This document shows positions 1 to 8,193 of a stretch of 64,000 bases of DNA, one piece after another (positions within the stretch are counted from its first letter, which is position 1; each line of letters opens with the position of its first letter). A model generated the notes under the pieces. That model searched no databases. It was not told where the DNA came from and saw only the letters and a list, made by a program, of their open reading frames with translations. Both the position numbers and the translations under genes were made by a program. The stretch is from an uncultured Roseobacter sp. (GTDB taxonomy: Bacteria; Pseudomonadota; Alphaproteobacteria; Rhodobacterales; Rhodobacteraceae). The stretch spans positions 62,001 to 126,000 of the forward strand of contig NZ_CANLXG010000004.1 in assembly GCF_947495025.1 (NCBI RefSeq), in the 5' to 3' direction.

Positions 1-1
1 C

Positions 2-337
2 GCAATCGGTGTTCTGACCGCAGGAGGCATCTATCTGATGCTGCGGCTGCGGACCTTCCCGGTGATCCTGGGCATTTCGCTGCTGACCTATGCCGTGAAC
101 GTCTTTCTCTTTGCATCCGGCCGCCTGACCGTGGGCGCGCCACCCATCCTGCAAAAGGGCGTTGAAACCTATACGGACCCGCTGCCGCAGGCGCTGGTTC
201 TGACGGCCATCGTGATTTCGTTTGGTATGACGGCCGTTGTGGTGATGATCGCGCTCGGGGCCTATCTGGGGTCGGATGATGACCATGTGGACGATCCTGC
301 CGGATCCGCCGGCTCCGACGGGAGGGACGCCACATGA
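2..337 (+). CDS. mrpC: Na+/H+ antiporter subunit C (MrpC/MnhC), 5' truncated by the window edge
   Basis: A reading frame open from base 2 encodes the C-terminal 111 residues of the small NuoK-like subunit of the multi-subunit Mrp (Mnh/Pha) cation/proton antiporter in the inner membrane. The conserved core is present (LTAGGIYLMLRLRTF, ISLLTYAVNVFLF, DPLPQALVLTAIVI), followed by a hydrophobic helix and a hydrophilic tail rich in Asp and Gly. The Met at base 38 is internal to a conserved helix, so the true start lies upstream of the window. Its stop overlaps the mrpD start by four bases (ATGA), which indicates translational coupling. Subunits A and B would be expected just upstream. Confidence 0.9.
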   Translation, partial: AIGVLTAGGIYLMLRLRTFPVILGISLLTYAVNVFLFASGRLTVGAPPILQKGVETYTDPLPQALVLTAIVISFGMTAVVVMIALGAYLGSDDDHVDDPAGSAGSDGRDAT

Positions 338-1881
338 TTCACTGGATTGTTGCCCCCGTAGTTCTGCCTGCTCTGCTGGCACCATTTATCGTACTGGCGG
401 CCCGCTATCATCTGGGCATTCAGCGTGTCTTTTCGGTGGTCGGTGTTCTGGCACTGATCGTTATTTCCGCAGGCCTCGCATGGCAGGCATCTGACGGAAC
501 AGTCACGCTCTATCAGCTTGGGGACTGGGCCGCTCCTTTTGGTATCGTGCTGGTCGGTGACAAACTGTCGACGATGATGGTGCTGCTGACATCCGCCCTT
601 GCGCTCTTTGTCCTGCTCTATGCCATAGGCTCAGGCTGGGATGACCGCGGACGTCATTTTCACGCGCTTTATCAGTTCCAGCTCATGGGCATCATGGGGG
701 CCTTTCTGACCGGCGACCTGTTCAACCTGTTCGTCTTCTTCGAAGTTCTGCTGATTGCCTCCTACGGCCTGATGATCCACTCCGGTGGAAACGAAAGACT
801 GCGCGCCGGCGTGCAGTACGTTCTGTTCAATCTGCTGGGTTCCACCCTTTTCCTGTTCGCGCTGGGCTCGATCTATGCCGAAACCGGTACGCTGAACATG
901 GCTGATCTGGCCGAAAGGGTGGCCTTGATTGATCCGGCTGAAACGGTCGGTATCCGTGTCGCCGCGGTGCTGTTGCTGCTGGTCTTTGCCATCAAAGCCG
1001 CGCTTGTTCCGCTGCATTTCTGGCTGCCCTCCAGCTACGCAGAAGCGCCTGCGCCGGTAGCGGCCCTGTTTGCCATTATGACAAAGGTCGGGGCCTACGC
1101 GATCATCCGCGTCTATACGATCGTCTTCCATCCTGATCTTGAGGTCACTGCGGGGCTTCACGACACATGGCTTCTCCCTGCGGCACTGATCTCGCTGGCC
1201 ATCGGTATGGTTGGCGTTCTCGCGGCGCGCGAACTGAACCGTCTGGTCGCCTTCTCGGTGATTGGTTCAATGGGTATGGTGATGATCTCGATTTCGCTTT
1301 TCACACCCGTCAGCATAGCTGCTGCGCTGTACTATATTGTCCACTCGACGCTGGCCGCCGCTGCACTTTTTCTGATCTCTGATCTGGTTCGAACCGGGCG
1401 GCGCGACCTTTATCTGACGCCCCAGCCGCCGGTTGCGGGCGGTACAGTGACTGCGATGCTGTTTTTTGCGGCTGCCATTGCGATGGCAGGTCTGCCACCG
1501 TTATCAGGCTTTCTGGGCAAGCTTCTTGTCATGGATGCGGCCTTTGACAACGGGCAGATGGCGTGGATCTGGGCGGTTATTCTGATTTCCAGTCTTATCA
1601 GCGTCGTTGGTTTTGCCCGCGCCGGCAGCGTGGTTTTCTGGAAATGCCGCAGTATCGAGCGGGACCCGGAAGCACCGGAGCCTGCTAGGCCTGCTATAAT
1701 GTCATACGCGGCCGTGGGTGGACTGCTGGCGTTGCTGGTGGCCCACACGGTGTTTGCCGGGCCGGTGCATCGTTACACATCCGGCATCGCGGCTGACCTG
1801 TTCAGCCCGGATGCTTATATCTCGACCGTGCTCGAGACTCCGGGAAAACTGAGTAAACCCAAGGAAGAGGAGGCGCACTGA
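334..1881 (+). CDS. mrpD: Na+/H+ antiporter subunit D (MrpD/MnhD)
   Basis: A 515-residue polytopic membrane protein of the NuoL/M/N-type proton-conducting family, the usual length for MrpD. Family signatures are GDLFNLFVFFEVLLIASYGL near residue 125, the KAALVPLHFWLPSSYAEAP segment near residue 220 with the buried Lys and His, and AGLPPLSGFLGK near residue 385. In the Mrp complex MrpD forms a proton channel beside MrpA. The start overlaps mrpC by four bases; mrpE follows after one intervening base. Subunit D rather than A is chosen because it lacks the long A-type C-terminal extension and follows subunit C. Confidence 0.95.
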   Translation: MIHWIVAPVVLPALLAPFIVLAARYHLGIQRVFSVVGVLALIVISAGLAWQASDGTVTLYQLGDWAAPFGIVLVGDKLSTMMVLLTSALALFVLLYAIGSGWDDRGRHFHALYQFQLMGIMGAFLTGDLFNLFVFFEVLLIASYGLMIHSGGNERLRAGVQYVLFNLLGSTLFLFALGSIYAETGTLNMADLAERVALIDPAETVGIRVAAVLLLLVFAIKAALVPLHFWLPSSYAEAPAPVAALFAIMTKVGAYAIIRVYTIVFHPDLEVTAGLHDTWLLPAALISLAIGMVGVLAARELNRLVAFSVIGSMGMVMISISLFTPVSIAAALYYIVHSTLAAAALFLISDLVRTGRRDLYLTPQPPVAGGTVTAMLFFAAAIAMAGLPPLSGFLGKLLVMDAAFDNGQMAWIWAVILISSLISVVGFARAGSVVFWKCRSIERDPEAPEPARPAIMSYAAVGGLLALLVAHTVFAGPVHRYTSGIAADLFSPDAYISTVLETPGKLSKPKEEEAH

Positions 1882-1882
1882 C

Positions 1883-2386
1883 ATGTTAGGCAAAGCTTTC
1901 AGCTGGCTACTGCCGCATCCGTTGCTGACAGTCCTTCTCGCGATTGTCTGGACACTTCTGCAAAACGACGTATCCGCCGGAATGGTCGTTTTTGGTCTGA
2001 TCCTCGGTGTTATCATACCTCTGATGACGTCGATCTGGTGGCCGGAGTCCCCTCGGGGTTTTCACATGGGCCGGATGATCCGCTACAGCATCGTTGTGAT
2101 CTGGGACATCCTTGTCGCCAACGTTCAGGTTGCGTGGATCGTCCTGACGGTGCCGAATTCGAAACTGAAACCTGCGTGGATCGTTATTCCGCTGGAACTG
2201 CGCCAGCCCGAGGCAATTACGCTGCTGGCAGGCACCATCACTCTGACGCCGGGAACTGTTTCTGCAGACCTGTCGAACGAAGGGCACAGTCTGCTGGTCC
2301 ACGTGCTGCACACCGATGACCCTGATGCCGTCTGCAGAGACATCAATACCCGCTACCAGCGACGCCTGAAGGAGATTTTCGAATGA
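1883..2386 (+). CDS. mrpE: Na+/H+ antiporter subunit E (MrpE/MnhE)
   Basis: A 167-residue protein with two N-terminal membrane helices, the typical size of MrpE. The conserved segment YSIVVIWDILVANVQVAWIVL and the family motif TLLAGTITLTPGTVSAD near residue 113 are both visible. MrpE is a peripheral subunit needed for assembly or full activity of the antiporter in characterised systems. It begins one base after the mrpD stop and ends in a four-base ATGA overlap with mrpF, so the cluster is clearly one operon. Confidence 0.94.
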   Translation: MLGKAFSWLLPHPLLTVLLAIVWTLLQNDVSAGMVVFGLILGVIIPLMTSIWWPESPRGFHMGRMIRYSIVVIWDILVANVQVAWIVLTVPNSKLKPAWIVIPLELRQPEAITLLAGTITLTPGTVSADLSNEGHSLLVHVLHTDDPDAVCRDINTRYQRRLKEIFE

Positions 2387-2670
2387 GCTTTGCTGCTGAT
2401 CTTCTCGACATCGCAATTATCGTGGCATTTGTCGCCGTTGTGATCGGTCAGATCCTGGCCATGGTGCGACTTGTCATCGGGCCAGAGACCGGCGACCGCA
2501 TTCTGGCGCTGGATACGATGGTTGTGAATGCCATCGGCCTCATTGTGCTGCTGGGTATTTCACAGGGCACGGGCATCTATTTTGAGGTCTCACTGATCAT
2601 TGCAATGCTCGGTTTCGTGTCCACCGTCGCCTATACCCGTTTTGTACTCCGGGGGGACATCATCGAATGA
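2383..2670 (+). CDS. mrpF: Na+/H+ antiporter subunit F (MrpF/MnhF)
   Basis: A 95-residue protein with three hydrophobic helices, matching the size and topology of MrpF. Conserved elements are MVRLVIGPETGDRILALDT (around residue 27) and ALLG-like helix endings before a short polar tail. The gene is linked to mrpE and mrpG by ATGA overlaps at both ends. Confidence 0.93.
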   Translation: MSFAADLLDIAIIVAFVAVVIGQILAMVRLVIGPETGDRILALDTMVVNAIGLIVLLGISQGTGIYFEVSLIIAMLGFVSTVAYTRFVLRGDIIE

Positions 2671-3056
2671 CACTTGAACTGATAGGAACCTGGGCTGCGG
2701 CCCTGTGTCTGCTGATCGGGGCAGGCTTCACGCTCGTCGGATCCATTGGCCTGCTGAAGTTCAACGACCCCATGACCCGGCTTCACGCCCCGACAAAGGT
2801 CGGTACTGTCGGCGTTGGTGCGCTGCTGCTTGCCTCTGTTATTCACGCTTTTACGTTCGAGGGCGGATCGCTGCATGAACTGCTGATAATGGGCTTTCTT
2901 TTCGTGACCGCGCCGATTTCTGCCAATTTCATCGCCAAAGTGAATATTCACCGTCGCTCCTGCGAAACGCCACCGCCGCCACCGCGTGATGATACCTGGT
3001 CGACGCTGGACGTGCCCGAGGCCGACCGGCAGACAGAACCTGTTTCGCAAAGATGA
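2667..3056 (+). CDS. mrpG: Na+/H+ antiporter subunit G (MrpG/MnhG)
   Basis: A 129-residue last subunit of the Mrp antiporter. The family signature GSIGLLKFNDPMTRLHAPTK is followed by VGTVGVGALLLAS, then a third helix and a proline-rich polar tail (PPPPPRDD) that is variable in the family. It overlaps mrpF by four bases. I see no strong intrinsic terminator directly after its stop. Confidence 0.93.
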   Translation: MTLELIGTWAAALCLLIGAGFTLVGSIGLLKFNDPMTRLHAPTKVGTVGVGALLLASVIHAFTFEGGSLHELLIMGFLFVTAPISANFIAKVNIHRRSCETPPPPPRDDTWSTLDVPEADRQTEPVSQR

Positions 3057-3386
3057 CCCCGGCGTCTCGCGGGATTTCCCCGTGGTTTCGATACCGTTTC
3101 ATAACCAGACGTGGCACCAAGGTTCTTCAAGCCGGAGAGTTGAGGCTTCGATCAAGCTACTTACGACTGTAGGAGGTGTACCGCAGAGAACCTGAGCTGC
3201 TGCGCCGCTATAGCTGTAAGGTCTACCGGAGCGGCAAACTGACCCGTGTCTGCGCGCGGGATCGCTCTAGTCTGAACAGGGCGGGACGCCTGCCGATTAT
3301 TCGGCTGTGACGCCGCAGATCACCTTGACTTCCTGGCCGCGAGCGAGTGTATCTGGCCGGAAATCTGACCCCCGGAGGGATACAAT
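3057..3386. other. Intergenic region between mrpG and aspS
   Basis: About 330 bases without a convincing gene. A perfect Shine-Dalgarno-like AGGAGG lies at 3171-3176. The only open frame near it would have to start with a GTG overlapping that site (3176-3310, 44 codons, Arg-rich), which is unlikely. A possible aspS promoter is listed separately. I see no tRNA, no convincing rho-independent terminator and no recognised riboswitch. Confidence 0.6.
3325..3353 (+). promoter_or_regulatory. Candidate housekeeping promoter for aspS
   Basis: TTGACT at 3325-3330 is followed after 17 bases by TGTATC at 3348-3353. This is close to the alphaproteobacterial vegetative pattern and lies 33 bases before the aspS start. 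It was found by eye only. Confidence 0.35.
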
Positions 3387-5162
3387 ATGCACGCCTATCG
3401 CAGCCACTCCTGTGCTGATCTGACCGTTGAAAACGTCGGGCAAACTGTCCGTCTGTCCGGCTGGGTGCATCGTGTCCGTGATCATGGCGGGGTCCTGTTC
3501 ATCGATCTGCGCGACCACTACGGTGTCACCCAGGTGCTTTGCGACCCGGACAGCCCGGTTTTTGCCGAGGTTGAGAAGGTACGCGCAGAATGGTGCATCC
3601 GCATCGATGGTGAGGTCAAAGCGCGGGACGCCTCTCTCGTGAACGACAAGATTCCGACAGGTGCGGTTGAGGTTTTTGTCCGTGACATCGAAGTGCTGGG
3701 CCCCGCCGGGGAGTTGCCGCTTCAGGTCTTCGGGGACCAGGAATACCCCGAAGAAACCCGTCTGCGGTATCGCTATCTCGATCTGCGACGCGAGAAGATG
3801 CAGAAGAACATGGCCCTGCGCTCAGATGTGGTTGCATCAATCCGCAAACGCATGTGGGACGGAGGCTTCCGCGAATATCAGACGCCGATCATCACCGCTT
3901 CAAGCCCTGAAGGCGCGCGCGATTTTCTCGTGCCGAGCCGGCTGCATCCGGGCAAATTCTATGCGCTGCCCCAGGCACCGCAGCAATTCAAACAGCTGTT
4001 GATGGTTTCCGGGTTTGACCGCTATTTCCAGATTGCACCCTGTTTCCGGGACGAAGACCCCCGCGCCGACCGCTCACCGACCGACTTCTATCAGCTTGAC
4101 CTCGAAATGAGCTTTGTCACGCAGCAGGACGTGTTTGATGCGATCCAGCCGGTTCTTACCGGCGTCTTTGAGGAATTTGGCGGCGGGAAATCCGTCGATC
4201 AGGAATGGCCGCAGATTTCGTATAAGGACGCAGCGCTGTGGTATGGTTCGGACAAACCGGACCTGCGCAACCCGATCAGAATGCAGGTGGTGTCCGAACA
4301 TTTTGCCGGCTCCGGTTTTGCCATTTTTGCGAAACTGCTGGAGCAGGAAGGTACTGAAATCCGCGCAATCCCGGCGCCAACAGGTGGTAGCCGTAAATTC
4401 TGTGACCGCATGAACGCCTTTGCTCAGAAAGAAGGACTGCCGGGCATGGGTTATATTTTCTGGCGCGACCAGGGAGAGGGCATGGAGGCCGCCGGGCCGC
4501 TTGCCAAGAACATTGGCCCGGAACGCACCGAGGCGATCCGTCAGCAGCTGGGGCTTGGTGTCGGCGACGCGGCATTTTTCCTCGGTGGCAGGCCTAAAAC
4601 CTTTGAAGCTGTTGCAGGCAAGGCGCGCAATGTCATCGGTGCCGAGCTGGGGCTGACAGACAAGGACCGTTTTGCCTTTGCCTGGATCGTCGATTTCCCG
4701 ATTTATGAAAAAGACGAAGAGACCGGCAGGATCGATTTTGAGCACAATCCGTTTTCTATGCCGCAGGGTGGCATGGAGGCATTGGAGGGTGACCCTCTTG
4801 CCGTGCGTGGCTATCAGTATGACCTGGCGTGCAACGGATATGAGCTGGTCTCGGGTGCCATCCGGAACCACCGTCCGGAGATAATGTTCAAGGCCTTTGA
4901 GATCGCCGGTTATGGCGAGGAAGAAGTGCGCAAGCGTTTTGGCGGTATGGTCAACGCGTTCCAGTATGGCGCACCGCCGCATGGTGGATGTGCCGCCGGT
5001 ATCGACCGCATCGTGATGCTGCTGGCCGAGGAGAGCAATATCCGTGAGGTTATCCTCTTCCCGATGAACCAGAGGGCCGAAGACCTGATGATGTCTGCCC
5101 CCTCGGAGCCTATGAGCGACCAGCTGATGGAACTGGGACTGCGCGTCATCCCGCAGGACTGA
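3387..5162 (+). CDS. aspS: Aspartyl-tRNA synthetase
   Basis: A 591-residue class IIb aminoacyl-tRNA synthetase that charges tRNA(Asp). An N-terminal OB-fold anticodon-binding domain opens with QTVRLSGWVHRVRDHGG. Class II motif 2 is seen at FRDEDPRADRSPTDFYQLDLE (first part), a bacterial insertion domain lies in the middle, and motif 3 is GCAAGIDRIVMLL near the C-terminus. The ATG is preceded by CGGAGGGA at good spacing. Full length and with all motifs; whether it also makes Asp-tRNA(Asn) cannot be judged here. Confidence 0.97.
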   Translation: MHAYRSHSCADLTVENVGQTVRLSGWVHRVRDHGGVLFIDLRDHYGVTQVLCDPDSPVFAEVEKVRAEWCIRIDGEVKARDASLVNDKIPTGAVEVFVRDIEVLGPAGELPLQVFGDQEYPEETRLRYRYLDLRREKMQKNMALRSDVVASIRKRMWDGGFREYQTPIITASSPEGARDFLVPSRLHPGKFYALPQAPQQFKQLLMVSGFDRYFQIAPCFRDEDPRADRSPTDFYQLDLEMSFVTQQDVFDAIQPVLTGVFEEFGGGKSVDQEWPQISYKDAALWYGSDKPDLRNPIRMQVVSEHFAGSGFAIFAKLLEQEGTEIRAIPAPTGGSRKFCDRMNAFAQKEGLPGMGYIFWRDQGEGMEAAGPLAKNIGPERTEAIRQQLGLGVGDAAFFLGGRPKTFEAVAGKARNVIGAELGLTDKDRFAFAWIVDFPIYEKDEETGRIDFEHNPFSMPQGGMEALEGDPLAVRGYQYDLACNGYELVSGAIRNHRPEIMFKAFEIAGYGEEEVRKRFGGMVNAFQYGAPPHGGCAAGIDRIVMLLAEESNIREVILFPMNQRAEDLMMSAPSEPMSDQLMELGLRVIPQD

Positions 5163-5193
5163 AAACTGCCGGAGCAGGCACCGGAGGCGCAGT

Positions 5194-5922
5194 ATGATCC
5201 CTGATGGACAAAGCCCGCAGTTCGGCGCACCTGTGCCGGACTGGAGACAGCCGCCTGCACCAGCCGGCGCGCCCTTGTCCGGTCACTACGTGACACTCGA
5301 AGCGCTGGATCCGGCGGCTCACGCAACAGATCTGTTCAGAGCATTTCACAGTGCCGATGCTGTGTGGGATTACCTGCCCTACGGGCCATTCCCCGATTTT
5401 GGCGGCTATCAGAACTGGTTGAGAGAGACTGTCGCGCATTCAGGCCACCTCTTTTATGCAATCCGCAATGAAGCAACCGGCAACTGGGAAGGTGTTGCGA
5501 GCTATCTGCGTATTGATCCTGCCAACGGGTCGATTGAAGTCGGGAACATCAATTACAGTCCCGCGCTGCAGCGCACCCGGGCGGCGACCGAAGCGATGTA
5601 CCTGTTGATGAAATGGGCGTTCGAGAACGGATACCGGCGCTATGAATGGAAGTGTAACGCGCTCAACCTGCCCTCCCGCCGGGCGGCCCAGAGGCTGGGT
5701 TTCAGCTACGAGGGCGTTTTTCGCCAGGCCACGATTGTCAAAGGGTGCAATCGGGATACGGCCTGGTTTGCTGCTATCGACAGCGAGTGGCCGCGGCTTG
5801 AACAGGCGTTTCAGGCGTGGCTGTCGCCGGATAACTTTGATGGTGCGGGGCGCCAGATTACTGACCTTGGCACGCTGACCAGACCGGTGCGTGTCAGCTC
5901 AGACCCTGCTTTGGTCGGGTAA
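5194..5922 (+). CDS. GNAT family N-acetyltransferase (RimJ/RimL-like)
   Basis: A 242-residue acetyltransferase. After an N-terminal segment rich in Pro comes the typical RimJ/L beginning (SGHYVTLEALD), a central GVASYLRIDP strand, the acetyl-CoA-binding region around YSPALQRTRAATEAMYLL, and the late motif ALNLPSRRAAQRLGFSYEGV. Substrate is unknown; relatives acetylate protein N-termini or small molecules. It lies 31 bases after aspS on the same strand and ends ten bases before the convergent response regulator. Confidence 0.88.
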   Translation: MIPDGQSPQFGAPVPDWRQPPAPAGAPLSGHYVTLEALDPAAHATDLFRAFHSADAVWDYLPYGPFPDFGGYQNWLRETVAHSGHLFYAIRNEATGNWEGVASYLRIDPANGSIEVGNINYSPALQRTRAATEAMYLLMKWAFENGYRRYEWKCNALNLPSRRAAQRLGFSYEGVFRQATIVKGCNRDTAWFAAIDSEWPRLEQAFQAWLSPDNFDGAGRQITDLGTLTRPVRVSSDPALVG

Positions 5923-5932
5923 CCCCCGCCGC

Positions 5933-6652
5933 TCAGATGGCCAGTTTGCGCGTCAGACGTTCCTGGATCAGATGGGAGAGCCTTGCCGCTTCATTCTTTG
6001 CTGACTGACCCGCCGCGCGTTTCGCCGCGATTGCCGCTGCTGCGGCTTCCAGCCCGTCGTCACTGGCGGAACGGGCAACCCCACCCAGAAACTGCGCGAC
6101 ATAATCGAGGGTTGTTTCATCAGACTGCTCGTCCAGAACACCCGCGATATGTGCCATGTCGTCCTGAAAAGCCATGATATCAGGGCTGATCTGATCGTCC
6201 GGCAGCTCGCGCAGACCAGCAGGCTGCCGGTCTGGCGGAAGATTGGACAAAACAGACTGCTGGAACACCGACAGCGATGTAATAGGTTTGGCGAGAAAAT
6301 CATCCGCACCAGCGGCAATACACAATGCCTCGCCGTCCGGATCGCCGGACGTACCAAGCACGACGTCAACGCGTGGATCGCTCTGAGACAGTTCAGCAAT
6401 CAGGTCAAGGCCGTTACCATCGGGCAGACCGATATCAACGATTACCACAGACGGGCGGTACACCTGCAGGTGCCTGCGCGCGGATTTCAGGCAGTCCGCA
6501 CGTCTGATCCGTGCGCCGCTGCGCAGACAAAGAAGGCGCATCGCCTCGCAGGCAAAACGGCTGTCTTCGATAACCAGAACAGTAAGCCCAAGAAGCGGTC
6601 GCAGGGCAGTCGGCGCCGGGATTACCGGCGCAAAAGGGTCTGTCTCGTCCAT
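5933..6652 (-). CDS. Response-regulator receiver protein with a helical C-terminal domain
   Basis: A 239-residue protein. Residues about 23-140 form a CheY-like receiver: acidic pair ED at 29-30, phosphoacceptor Asp73 in VVIVDIGLPDG, Thr101/Ser102 and the conserved Lys122 in FLAKPIT. The remaining hundred residues are Ala- and Asp-rich helices with no DNA-binding or catalytic motif I can name; they could be a degenerate phosphotransfer-type bundle. There is no kinase next to it. The start has GGAGATAACG upstream. A CtrA-like site lies about 50 bases upstream, which suggests cell-cycle or motility control. Confidence 0.85.
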   Translation of the reverse strand: MDETDPFAPVIPAPTALRPLLGLTVLVIEDSRFACEAMRLLCLRSGARIRRADCLKSARRHLQVYRPSVVIVDIGLPDGNGLDLIAELSQSDPRVDVVLGTSGDPDGEALCIAAGADDFLAKPITSLSVFQQSVLSNLPPDRQPAGLRELPDDQISPDIMAFQDDMAHIAGVLDEQSDETTLDYVAQFLGGVARSASDDGLEAAAAAIAAKRAAGQSAKNEAARLSHLIQERLTRKLAI

Positions 6653-6703
6653 CGTTATCTCCAGGCGGGTGACTCGTGATGCGACTCAGCATGGCGATAC
6701 TTG

Positions 6704-6719
6704 GCTAACAGCCGGTTAA
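6704..6719 (-). promoter_or_regulatory. CtrA-like binding site
   Basis: Read on the minus strand, the site is TTAACCGGCTGTTAGC, that is TTAA-N7-TTAG, one mismatch from the CtrA consensus TTAA-N7-TTAA. It sits about 50 bases upstream of the receiver gene. Found by eye; binding is inferred. Confidence 0.35.
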
Positions 6720-6815
6720 TTTAAGCTCCTGGCTCTGACTGCGGCGGTGCGTCACTTGCACAGCGCCCGCCTGCGCAGCATATACGCAACAGCAAACATC
6801 ACCGGAGCCGGAAAT

Positions 6816-7220
6816 ATGATTGGTCGCCTGAACCACGTCGCCATTGCAGTGCCAGATCTTGAGGCCGCAGCGGATCAGTACCGAAATGCACTGGGCGCAA
6901 AAGTGGGCGCGCCACAGGATGAGCACGACCACGGTGTGACAGTTGTTTTCATCGAGCTGCCCAATACCAAGATCGAGCTTCTCTACCCGCTGGGAGAAAA
7001 CAGTCCCATCCAGGGGTTTCTGGAAAAGAACCCCGCCGGTGGTATTCACCACATCTGTTATGAGGTGGATGACATTCTGCAGGCGCGCGACCATCTGCTG
7101 GAAACCGGTGCGCGGGTGCTGGGCACAGGCGAGCCTAAAACCGGCGCCCACGGCAAGCCGGTGCTGTTTCTGCATCCGAAAGACTTTAACGGCTGCCTCG
7201 TTGAACTCGAGCAGGTCTGA
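6816..7220 (+). CDS. mce: Methylmalonyl-CoA epimerase
   Basis: A 134-residue vicinal-oxygen-chelate protein that interconverts (S)- and (R)-methylmalonyl-CoA in propionyl-CoA assimilation. The frame begins MIGRLNHVAIAVPDLEAA. Metal ligands and family motifs are His7, the IELLYPLGENSPIQGFLEKN segment, GGIHHICYEVDD and the terminal GCLVELEQV with its Glu. An upstream in-frame ATG at 6747 would add 23 poor residues; the ATG at 6816 has GGAG upstream and matches the family start. It is followed nine bases later by a DUF1467 gene, a linkage I know from alphaproteobacteria. Confidence 0.93.
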   Translation: MIGRLNHVAIAVPDLEAAADQYRNALGAKVGAPQDEHDHGVTVVFIELPNTKIELLYPLGENSPIQGFLEKNPAGGIHHICYEVDDILQARDHLLETGARVLGTGEPKTGAHGKPVLFLHPKDFNGCLVELEQV

Positions 7221-7229
7221 GGACTGAGT

Positions 7230-7526
7230 ATGGGAATTACATCCGCGCTGGTACTTTTTGCGGTCATCTGGTCGATGACCTTTCTGATTATCCTGCCGAT
7301 CCGGGTCAAAACTCAGGGCGATCTTGGCGAGATCGTGCCCGGCACGCACGCAGGCGCGCCGGAAGTGCACAACATCGGTAAAAAGGCAAAGATCACGACG
7401 GCAATCAGCCTGGTGCTCTGGGCGGTAATCGCCGGAATTATCCTGTCAGAGGTGATTTCCGTCAGGGATCTGGACTGGTACGGTCATATGGGGCCTGAGG
7501 CGCCAGCTGATGGAACAGATGGGTAA
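7230..7526 (+). CDS. DUF1467 family small membrane protein
   Basis: A 98-residue protein with two membrane helices (residues about 3-22 and 50-72) and the DUF1467 signature FLIILPIRVKTQGDLGEIVPG. Function is unknown. It sits directly after mce and is probably cotranscribed. Its last 65 bases overlap the 3' end of the EI24-like gene on the other strand; the Pro/Asp-rich tail is the overlapping part. Confidence 0.85.
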   Translation: MGITSALVLFAVIWSMTFLIILPIRVKTQGDLGEIVPGTHAGAPEVHNIGKKAKITTAISLVLWAVIAGIILSEVISVRDLDWYGHMGPEAPADGTDG

Positions 7527-8193
7527 AGGTTGCAGCCCCGAGGATCGGGATCAGCAGGTTCAGCAACGGGACTGACAGAGGCACGGCCATCAGAATACCT
7601 GCGATCCAGATCCGGATCCGGAACCTGCTGCGCAGTTCCCGCGCCCTTTTGCGCCCGACCCTGCGCATTGCTGCAAGGGTAAAATACTCGCGTCCCAGCA
7701 GGAACCCGTTCAGCCCCCAGAAAATGAACGGTGCAAACGGCGCAAAGATCACATAGAGCACCAGCGCCACGAGGTTTGCGGCCAGCAGCACACCCAGAAA
7801 ATTAATGGTATCCCGCAGCGCGTCTCCGAAAGGCACACTCTGGGCCGGCCCCAGCTGTGGATAGTGCTCGTCCTCGACGGCCTGAGCCACCGTTTCGAGA
7901 AACATAGAGGTGATGGCCGATGCGACGGGGACCATCAGAAAAACCGAAAGCAGCGCCAGCAGAATTGCAGAGCCCCAGCTGGCCAGATCGTTCAGCCAGC
8001 GGACCTCGCCAACAAGCGGCAGGGTTGTCTGATCCCCCACGACCCACCCGATCAGCCAGACGAATCCGGCCGAAGCGCCGATGAGCAGCAGAAGGGTCAG
8101 TGCGATTCCGGTCAGAAAAACCCGGCGAAATCGCGGGTCAGAAAGTTGCCCAAGCGACCGGAAGAACGCATCGAGTATCACGCGGACACCCAT
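7462..8193 (-). CDS. EI24/CysZ-like integral membrane protein
   Basis: A 243-residue protein with several hydrophobic segments (about 25-55, 68-95, 133-165 and 195-225). The EI24/CysZ-type pattern MVPVASAITSMFLETVAQAVE and the ALRDTINFLG region are both recognisable. CysZ proteins take up sulphate; many alphaproteobacterial members are uncharacterised, so transport of sulphate is only a possibility. The gene starts inside the end of the nitroreductase gene (16-base overlap) and is therefore probably in the same operon. Its end overlaps the convergent DUF1467 gene. Confidence 0.8.
   Translation of the reverse strand: MGVRVILDAFFRSLGQLSDPRFRRVFLTGIALTLLLLIGASAGFVWLIGWVVGDQTTLPLVGEVRWLNDLASWGSAILLALLSVFLMVPVASAITSMFLETVAQAVEDEHYPQLGPAQSVPFGDALRDTINFLGVLLAANLVALVLYVIFAPFAPFIFWGLNGFLLGREYFTLAAMRRVGRKRARELRSRFRIRIWIAGILMAVPLSVPLLNLLIPILGAATFTHLFHQLAPQAPYDRTSPDP

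Noticed and set aside
631..1161. Open frame of 176 codons antisense to mrpD
   Set aside because: Composition is rich in Gln and Arg, with no family pattern, and it lies entirely within a well-conserved gene.
3176..3310. 44-codon GTG frame in the mrpG-aspS gap
   Set aside because: The start overlaps the only Shine-Dalgarno and the Arg-rich composition is typical of chance frames in GC-rich DNA.
4074..4982. Long antisense frame of 302 codons within aspS
   Set aside because: It is the usual GC-rich shadow of a conserved synthetase and has no domain signature.
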